A stretch of 64,000 nucleotides of DNA from Ensifer adhaerens (GTDB lineage: Bacteria > Pseudomonadota > Alphaproteobacteria > Rhizobiales > Rhizobiaceae), in assembly GCF_028993555.1 (NCBI RefSeq), contig NZ_CP118611.1, forward strand, positions 62,001-126,000. Reading direction: 5' to 3'. The notes below the pieces were generated by a model, which was not told where the DNA came from, searched no databases, and worked only from the letters and a program-made list of their open reading frames with translations. The position numbers and the translations under genes are program-made. Each line of letters starts with the position of its first letter. Position 1 is the stretch's first letter. Positions 57,152-64,000 of this stretch are shown here, one piece after another.

Positions 57152-57979
57152 ATGACATCGATCGCGCTGTTCGGTGCCGGTGGTAAAATGGGCTATCGGC
57201 TCGCCAAGAACCTTAAAGATTCGCGCTTTGATGTCCGGCATGTTGAAGTCAGTGAGGCAGGAAAAGAGCGGCTTGCGAACGAGCTCGGTATTGTGTGCGT
57301 ATCGGTCGAAGAGGGTCTCGACGGCGCCGATGTCGTCATCCTTGCGGTGCCTGACACCGCGATAGGCAAGGTTGCGACTGGTATCGTTGGCAAGCTGGCT
57401 CCCGGAACGATGGTCGTAGCGCTAGACGCGGCAGCGCCCTTTGCCGGTCATCTGCCAGCGCGCGCCGATCTGACCTATTTCGTTACCCATCCCTGCCATC
57501 CGCCCATCTTCAACGACGAAACAGACCCGGATGCGAAGCGCGACTTCTTTGGAGGCATCGCCGCAAAGCAGCATATCGTGTCGGCGCTAATGCAGGGGCC
57601 GGAAGCCGCCTATGCTCTCGGGGAAGAGATCGCCAAGGTCATCTGGGCGCCGGTAATGCGCTCGCACCGCGTGACGGTCGAACAGATGGCGCTCCTGGAG
57701 CCTGGCCTCTCCGAGACGGTCTGTGCTTCGCTGCTCGTCGTCATGCGTGAAGCCATGGACGAATGCGTCCGCCGCGGGGTTCCGAAGGACGCAGCCCGCG
57801 ACTTTCTGCTTGGCCACATGAACGTGCTTGGCGCTGTCATTTTCGAGGAGACGCCGGGTGTCTTCTCTGACGCCTGCAACAAGGCAATCGAGTTTGGCAA
57901 ACCCGTACTCATGAGGGACGACTGGCGGCGAGTGTTCGAGCCTGCGGAAATCGCGGCCAGCATCCATCGCATCACATGA
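57152..57979 (+). CDS. apnO: D-apionate oxidoisomerase-like dehydrogenase (ApnO)
   Basis: A 275-residue NAD-dependent dehydrogenase with an N-terminal Rossmann domain (SIALFGAGGKMGYRLAKNL) and a phosphogluconate-dehydrogenase-like C-terminal domain. The segments FVTHPCHPPIFNDETDPDAKRDFFGG and HRVTVEQMALLEPGLSETVCASLLVVMREAMDECVRRG are those I associate with ApnO, which oxidises and rearranges D-apionate. GAGGAGG fixes the ATG at 57152. It begins an operon whose later genes include an apiose-dehydrogenase-type and an apionolactonase-type protein, which supports the call. Confidence 0.8.
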   Translation: MTSIALFGAGGKMGYRLAKNLKDSRFDVRHVEVSEAGKERLANELGIVCVSVEEGLDGADVVILAVPDTAIGKVATGIVGKLAPGTMVVALDAAAPFAGHLPARADLTYFVTHPCHPPIFNDETDPDAKRDFFGGIAAKQHIVSALMQGPEAAYALGEEIAKVIWAPVMRSHRVTVEQMALLEPGLSETVCASLLVVMREAMDECVRRGVPKDAARDFLLGHMNVLGAVIFEETPGVFSDACNKAIEFGKPVLMRDDWRRVFEPAEIAASIHRIT

Positions 57980-59041
<1,062 letters not shown>

Positions 59042-59055
59042 TCTTCCCGAGACTG

Positions 59056-59082
59056 CGCAAGGCGGACCGATCCCGCCTTGCG
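59056..59082 (+). terminator. stem-loop after the sugar-binding protein gene
   Basis: Perfect inverted repeat CGCAAGGCGG / CCGCCTTGCG with a seven-base loop, 14 bases after the stop and without a T-run. Likely message stabilisation or partial termination. Confidence 0.6.
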
Positions 59083-59108
59083 TCCACTGTTCATGACGGA
59101 GAATGGGA

Positions 59109-59747
59109 ATGCTGAGGTTTCAGGCTGCATGCGCACTCATGCTTGCCGGCGCTCTCGCGCTTGGCGGCTGCAAGCTCGTCAAAACGGAAGACGAACAAAG
59201 GCAGGCAGCGGCAGGTGCGTTCAATCCCGACAAGCTGGTTGCCGATACCTGGGATTCGAAGATCGTGCCCTATCTCGAGCAGCGGGCCGGTGTCTTCCAG
59301 GTGGTCTCGACGCTTGCCGTCCGCGACCTCGACGCCGCAGCGCAGAAATATGGAAACAAGGAAAAACAGGGCAATGCGCCTTGGACCTTTGCCGCCAAGA
59401 TCGACGGTGTGATCGTCGCCCAGGAAACGAAATCGCGGGCGGCCTACGTCGACGTGGATGTCGACGGTGACGGCAAGGCGGATGTTCGTGTTTCGATAGG
59501 TCCGGCCATTCGCGGCACGGCGCTGCGCGACAGCCTCGAGTTCGTGAACTTCAACGAGTTCAAGAACCAGATCGAGTGGGCGCAATATGGCAAATCGTTC
59601 AACACCCATGTGAACGGCACGCTGCTCGAAAAGCTCCCGCGCGACGGCCTGACGGGTAAGACGATCAAGGCAACCGGGGCCTATCCCCTGCCGACCAAGG
59701 GTCAGCTGCCACAGTTCGTGCCTGCCACCATAACCATCGGAGGCTGA
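59109..59747 (+). CDS. DUF2291 lipoprotein
   Basis: A 212-residue lipoprotein of the DUF2291 family. The ATG at 59109 is preferred to that at 59103 because GGAG is correctly spaced from it. The signal ends in the lipobox LALGGC at about residue 22. Conserved-looking segments include FNPDKLVADTWDSKIVPYLEQRAG and FVNFNEFKNQIEWAQYGKSFN. The family is repeatedly found inside sugar ABC operons of rhizobia, between binding protein and ATPase as here, but its job is unknown to me. It overlaps nothing and ends one base before the ATPase start. Confidence 0.88.
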   Translation: MLRFQAACALMLAGALALGGCKLVKTEDEQRQAAAGAFNPDKLVADTWDSKIVPYLEQRAGVFQVVSTLAVRDLDAAAQKYGNKEKQGNAPWTFAAKIDGVIVAQETKSRAAYVDVDVDGDGKADVRVSIGPAIRGTALRDSLEFVNFNEFKNQIEWAQYGKSFNTHVNGTLLEKLPRDGLTGKTIKATGAYPLPTKGQLPQFVPATITIGG

Positions 59748-59748
59748 C

Positions 59749-61293
59749 ATGAGCAGCATCGAGGACGGAGACGTCATCCTTGAACTGAAGGACATCACCA
59801 AGGCCTATTCCGGAATCGTGGCGCTGAAGAAGGCGGACCTGAAACTCCGGCGCGGAGCCGTGAACGTGCTCGTCGGTGAAAACGGTGCTGGCAAGTCGAC
59901 GATGATGCGCATCATCGCCGGTGTCGAGCGGCCGACGCTCGGCGAAATCTGGTTGGACGGTCAGCGCATACACCTCGACAGCCCAGCCGACGCAGTGCGT
60001 CATGGTATAGGCATCGTGTTCCAGGAACTGAACCTTTTCGGCAATCTTTCCGTCGCCGAAAACATCTTTGCCACCCGTGAGATCACCCGCGGCCTTCGTG
60101 GCATCGATCACAAGGCGCAGGTCGAGAAGGCCAACGCGTTCCTGAACCGCCTGGAGGCGGGAATCTCCGCCGAGACGCTTGCCGAAGATTTGCCGATTGG
60201 CCAGCAACAGCTCGTCGAAATCGCCCGGGCTGTCTCGCTCGACACACGTATCCTCATCATGGATGAGCCGACATCGGCACTCAGCGCCGCTGAAGTCGAT
60301 GTGCTCTTCCGTGTCATCGCCGATCTCAAGGCACGTGGCGTCGCCATCGTCTACATTTCGCATCGGCTGGAAGAACTCATGCGAATTGGCGACTACATCA
60401 CCGTATTGAAGGACGGCCAGATCACCGGTCACGCCATGGTCAAGGATATCGACACGCGCTGGATCGTCCGCTCGATGATCGGTTCGGACGCCAAGGATTT
60501 TGCAAAGAAGGTCGATCACAATCCAGGCGAGGAGATCTTCCGCACCGAAAACATCTGCCTGCCGAGAGCACAGGGCGGCTTTGCCGTCGACCACGTCTCG
60601 ATCGGTGTGCGCAAAGGCGAGATCCTCGGCATTTACGGGCTGATGGGCGCCGGTCGCTCGGAACTCTTCGAATGCATCATGGCGCGCCACGAGCACTCCA
60701 CCGGCAAGATCTGTATTGAAGGCAGGGAGCTCAAGGGCGGCGATACCACACGACGCATTCGTGAAGGATTGGCCCTTATCCCCGAGGATCGGCAGCGTGA
60801 GGGACTTGTGCAGTCCTTGTCGATTGCCGACAACCTGACGATGGCTAGCCTGAGCCAGTTCCTGAAGGCAGGTTTTCACATCGATCTCACGCGCGAAGCA
60901 AAGGCGATCGCCGAGGCTATCCGCAATCTCTCGATCAAGGCGAAGAACCCGGATTTCGAGGTGACGTCGATGTCGGGTGGAAATCAGCAGAAGGTCGTGA
61001 TCGGCAAGGCACTCATGACCGGGCCGAAAGTACTTCTCATGGACGAGCCGAGCCGGGGCATCGATGTCGGCGCCAAGGCCGATGTCTTCCTCACCATGCG
61101 CCGGCTGGCGGGCGAGGGACTGGCGATCCTCTTTTCCACGTCCGATCTCGAAGAAGTCATGGCGCTTTCCGATCGTATCGCCGTGATGAGCAACGGCCGG
61201 CTGGTGACGGTTGTCGACCGTAAGGACGCGACCGAAGAATTGATCGTTTCGGCCTCGGCAGAGGGACATAAAACCAAAAGGATGCATGCGTGA
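59749..61293 (+). CDS. sugar ABC ATPase (RbsA-like, tandem)
   Basis: A 514-residue tandem ABC ATPase of the ribose/xylose type. The first domain has Walker A GENGAGKST and Walker B ILIMDEPTSALS with the signature-like LPIGQQQLVEIARA. The second lacks a canonical Walker A (YGLMGAGRSE), as usual in RbsA-type proteins, and has MSGGNQQKVVIGKAL and LLMDEPSRGIDVG. It energises import by the permease encoded next. Confidence 0.95.
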   Translation: MSSIEDGDVILELKDITKAYSGIVALKKADLKLRRGAVNVLVGENGAGKSTMMRIIAGVERPTLGEIWLDGQRIHLDSPADAVRHGIGIVFQELNLFGNLSVAENIFATREITRGLRGIDHKAQVEKANAFLNRLEAGISAETLAEDLPIGQQQLVEIARAVSLDTRILIMDEPTSALSAAEVDVLFRVIADLKARGVAIVYISHRLEELMRIGDYITVLKDGQITGHAMVKDIDTRWIVRSMIGSDAKDFAKKVDHNPGEEIFRTENICLPRAQGGFAVDHVSIGVRKGEILGIYGLMGAGRSELFECIMARHEHSTGKICIEGRELKGGDTTRRIREGLALIPEDRQREGLVQSLSIADNLTMASLSQFLKAGFHIDLTREAKAIAEAIRNLSIKAKNPDFEVTSMSGGNQQKVVIGKALMTGPKVLLMDEPSRGIDVGAKADVFLTMRRLAGEGLAILFSTSDLEEVMALSDRIAVMSNGRLVTVVDRKDATEELIVSASAEGHKTKRMHA

Positions 61294-62357
61294 TGACGAC
61301 AGCAACGCAAACTGCCGCCGCCGACAGCTTCTCCAGCGGATCGGCTCTCCTCACCCTCATGAAGCTGAGGACATTTATCGCGCTCTTCGCGGTGATCATC
61401 TTCTTCTCGATAGCCGCGCCGAACTTTCTTTCAACCGCCAACATGATCCTGATGACGAAGCACGCGACGCAAAACGCGTTCCTGGCGATCGGTATGACCT
61501 TCGTCATCATCACCGGCGGCATCGACCTGTCGGTTGGCTCAATCGTCGGCCTGTGCGGCATGATCGCCGGCGGGCTGATCATGTATGGTGTAGCCCTACC
61601 GCTCGGCTACACCATGTATTTCAATGTGGTCGAGGTGGCGTTCATCGTGGCTGTCGTTGGTATTCTGATCGGCGCGATTAACGGCCTCTTGATCACCCGA
61701 TTGAACGTAGCCCCCTTCATCGCGACACTTGGCACCTTGTATGTCGCGCGTGGCATGGCGCTGCTCTACTCCGACGGACAGACCTTGCCCAATCTCACCG
61801 GACGCGAAGACCTCGGCAATCAAGGTTTCAGCTATCTTGGTTCCGGCACGATCCTCGGGCTACCCGTGTCCGTGTGGATCCTGATCGCAGTGGCTGCTGG
61901 TGCCACATATTTCGCCCGCTTCGTACCGCTCGGCCGGCATATCTTCGCCGTCGGCGGAAACGAGCGCGCCGCGCGCATGTCGGGCATCCGGGTCAACCGG
62001 GTAAAGATGTTCGTCTACATGTTCTCCGGTTTCTGTGCCGCGATCGTAGGTCTTGTCATCTCCTCGGAACTCATGGCTTCACATCCCGCGACTGGCACCA
62101 ATCTCGAACTCAATGCCATTGCGGCGGCCGTCCTTGGTGGTACATCGATGTCTGGCGGGCGTGGCACGATCGGGGGCACGATCATCGGTGCTTTCGTGAT
62201 CGGCATTCTCTCGGACGGGTTGGTGATGATGGGTGTGAGTTCATTCTGGCAGATGGTGATCAAGGGGCTCGTAATCATCGTGGCCGTCGTGGTGGACCAG
62301 GCGCAACGCCGCCTGCAGCAGCGCGTGACCCTCATGCAAATGGCGAAGGCAGGCTGA
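61293..62357 (+). CDS. sugar ABC permease (RbsC-like)
   Basis: A 354-residue permease with eight to ten helices. Family motifs include MTFVIITGGIDLSVGSIVGLCGM, INGLLITRLNVAPFIATLGTLYVARG and GRHIFAVGGNERAARMSGIRVNRVK. The ATG at 61293 overlaps the ATPase stop; a GTG at 61290 is the alternative, and AAAAGGA serves either. It forms the channel for the sugar bound by the protein at 58100. Confidence 0.95.
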   Translation: MTTATQTAAADSFSSGSALLTLMKLRTFIALFAVIIFFSIAAPNFLSTANMILMTKHATQNAFLAIGMTFVIITGGIDLSVGSIVGLCGMIAGGLIMYGVALPLGYTMYFNVVEVAFIVAVVGILIGAINGLLITRLNVAPFIATLGTLYVARGMALLYSDGQTLPNLTGREDLGNQGFSYLGSGTILGLPVSVWILIAVAAGATYFARFVPLGRHIFAVGGNERAARMSGIRVNRVKMFVYMFSGFCAAIVGLVISSELMASHPATGTNLELNAIAAAVLGGTSMSGGRGTIGGTIIGAFVIGILSDGLVMMGVSSFWQMVIKGLVIIVAVVVDQAQRRLQQRVTLMQMAKAG

Positions 62358-62359
62358 TC

Positions 62360-63394
62360 GTGGCGACCATCAAAGGCGCGTTGATCGGTTGCGGCTTCTT
62401 CGCCATCAACCAGATGCATGGCTGGCGCGATTTGCCCGATGTCGAGATCGTGGCGATCTGCGATCGCGACCCCGAGCGGTTAAGAGTAGTCGGCGATCAA
62501 TTCGCGGTGGCGAGGCGATACGCGTCGTCGGAAGCGATGTTCGCCGATGGCGGATTCGATTTCGTCGACATTGCCACCACTGTGGGCAGTCATCGGCCCC
62601 TCGTCGAACTCGCCGCACTCCACAAAGTGCCGGCGATTTGCCAGAAGCCATTTGCGCTGACGCTGGAAGATGCCAAAGCAATGGTGGCTGCAGCCGATAG
62701 GGCGGGGATCGCGCTGATGATCCACGAAAACTTCCGCTGGCAAACGCCCATTCTTGCGGTCAAGGCGGTCATCGACAGAAGTGAAATCGGTACCCCTTTC
62801 TGGGGGCGCGTGTCGTTCCGCTCCGGCTTCGACGTGTTTTCCGGCCAACCCTATCTTGCCAAGGGCAAGCGCTTCATCATCGAGGATCTCGGCATCCATT
62901 CGCTCGACATCGCACGGTTCCTCTTCGGCGATGCCGGCCGCATGACTGCCCGCACGCGCCGGATCAATCCCGAGATCGCCGGCGAAGATGTCGCGACCAT
63001 GATGCTCGACCACAATAACGGCATCACCTCGATCGTCGACGTGAGCTATGCGACGAGACTTTCAGAGGAGCCGTTCCCGCAAACCTTGATCGAGGTCGAC
63101 GGAACCAGAGGGACCCTGCGCCTGGGCCTCGACTACAAGCTTGCCGTTCACGGGCCGGCCGGAACGGTCGAACGCGACGTCTCGCCGACCCTCCTGCCGT
63201 GGGCCTCACGGCCTTGGCACAACATTCAGGAAAGCGTGGCTCTTATCCAGAGACACTGGATCGAACGGTTGGGCTCCGGCCGCGAGCCCGATACTTCCGG
63301 GCGCGATAACCTTCAGACTTTTGCCTTGGTCGAGGCCGCCTATCTCAGCGCCGAACGTGGAGAGACGATTGTCGTTGGAGACCTGTTGCGATGA
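62360..63394 (+). CDS. apsD: Gfo/Idh/MocA dehydrogenase, D-apiose dehydrogenase candidate
   Basis: A 344-residue Gfo/Idh/MocA oxidoreductase. The GTG at 62360 is the only start that keeps the Rossmann motif ALIGCGFFAINQMHGW. The catalytic EKP-like motif is CQKPFALTLEDAKAMV, and ENFRWQTPI and EDLGIHSLDIARFLFGDAG follow. D-apiose dehydrogenase belongs to this family and makes D-apionolactone. Adjacent apnO- and apnL-type genes make this the best reading, though the family has many substrates. Its stop overlaps the next start as ATGA. Confidence 0.78.
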   Translation: MATIKGALIGCGFFAINQMHGWRDLPDVEIVAICDRDPERLRVVGDQFAVARRYASSEAMFADGGFDFVDIATTVGSHRPLVELAALHKVPAICQKPFALTLEDAKAMVAAADRAGIALMIHENFRWQTPILAVKAVIDRSEIGTPFWGRVSFRSGFDVFSGQPYLAKGKRFIIEDLGIHSLDIARFLFGDAGRMTARTRRINPEIAGEDVATMMLDHNNGITSIVDVSYATRLSEEPFPQTLIEVDGTRGTLRLGLDYKLAVHGPAGTVERDVSPTLLPWASRPWHNIQESVALIQRHWIERLGSGREPDTSGRDNLQTFALVEAAYLSAERGETIVVGDLLR

Positions 63395-64000
63395 GGGACG
63401 ACGGTCTCCGGCTCTATGGCACGGCGGAGCACGAGCCGGAAAGCCGATCGCTGGTCGTCGGCAATCTGAGCATGGACTTTCAGGACGGTAACCTGCGCAG
63501 TTTGCGGTTCGGCGGTCACGAGGTGTTGCGTGCGATTTCCTTCCTCGTGCGCGACAAGGATTGGGGTACCTGCCGCGCTCGGTTGAGCGATCTGAGAATA
63601 GAGGAAAACGAGCGGGGTTTCTCACTCGCCTATGCCGCGCACTTTACAGCCCCGACCGGAGCCAATCTTGATTGCCAGATCGCAATCTCCGGCACGGCCA
63701 CGAGTGTGAGCTTCTCTGCTGACTATGTGAGCGATGCGGATTTTGAAACCGCCCGCGCCGGCTTCGTGGTCTTGCACCCGGTCATCGGTGTAGCGGGAGA
63801 ACCGGTGGCAATCACCCATGGCGATGGCTCGGTGGAAGAGGCGCGCTGGCCTGACACGATCGCCCCCTGGCAACCTTTCAAGAACATCGCGCAGATCACC
63901 CATCGCGTGGCGCCCGGTATCATGGCGACAACGAGGTTCGTTGGCGATGTCTTCGAGATGGAGGATCAACGCAACTGGACCGATGCCTCCTACAAGACCT
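63391..64000 (+). CDS. apnL: D-apionolactonase-like protein (ApnL), 5' part
   Basis: The first 203 codons of an open frame that runs off the right edge. The ATG at 63391 overlaps the dehydrogenase stop. The sequence shows RFGGHEVLRAISFLVRDKDWGTC near residues 43-65 and VFEMEDQRNWTDASYKT at the cut end, segments I associate with D-apionate lactonase, which hydrolyses D-apionolactone to D-apionate. The full family is over 600 residues, so about two thirds is missing here. Confidence 0.75.
   Translation, partial: MRDDGLRLYGTAEHEPESRSLVVGNLSMDFQDGNLRSLRFGGHEVLRAISFLVRDKDWGTCRARLSDLRIEENERGFSLAYAAHFTAPTGANLDCQIAISGTATSVSFSADYVSDADFETARAGFVVLHPVIGVAGEPVAITHGDGSVEEARWPDTIAPWQPFKNIAQITHRVAPGIMATTRFVGDVFEMEDQRNWTDASYKT

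Overview
The window reads as a high-GC alphaproteobacterial accessory replicon (megaplasmid or chromid), most likely from a Sinorhizobium/Ensifer- or Rhizobium-type soil bacterium. Signs are a repA-repB partition pair of the repABC family, dense ABC uptake operons for plant- and soil-derived solutes, opine-type catabolism, a D-apiose locus and a complete nos cluster. I see no rRNA, tRNA, insertion sequence, integrase or CRISPR array. Coding is dense and mostly on the plus strand, with long antisense shadow frames typical of GC-rich DNA.

Layout. 0-3.0 kb: LacI regulator and a GH38-like DUF5054 enzyme. 3.1-4.8 kb: a small secreted protein convergent with a membrane class III adenylate cyclase. 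5.1-10.8 kb: urtABCDE urea uptake. 11.1-16.2 kb: Rrf2 regulator and an organosulfur-type set (two SfnB-like flavoproteins around a SnaA/DszA/NtaA-type monooxygenase). 16.6-17.0 kb: unknown protein. 17.1-25.7 kb: LysR regulator and a peptide-type ABC operon that also encodes a cytoplasmic beta-lactamase-fold hydrolase and an AbgB-like M20 amidohydrolase. 25.9-28.9 kb: repA-repB with no repC, then a paralogue of the F1-ATPase inhibitor zeta on the other strand. 29.6-37.0 kb: LysR regulator divergent from an opine-type transport and oxidation operon ending in RidA. 38.1-46.0 kb: a large Orn/Lys/Arg-type decarboxylase between two AspT-family exchangers of identical length, then a porin. 46.3-56.1 kb: Ric (Fe-S repair) and nosRZDFYLX. 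56.2-57.1 kb: small unassigned frames. 57.2-64.0 kb: D-apiose/D-apionate uptake and oxidation, cut by the right edge.

How it works together. Most blocks couple an importer to the first catabolic steps. The nos cluster adds N2O respiration, with an FNR/NnrR-type box before nosR and an NO-damage repair protein upstream. The least familiar block is the decarboxylase with two precursor/product exchangers and a porin. It could form an envelope-spanning decarboxylation/antiport system for acid resistance or proton-motive energy. Other points of interest are the zeta paralogue lacking the inhibitory N-terminus beside an orphan repAB pair, and the cytoplasmic SxxK hydrolase inside a peptide uptake operon.
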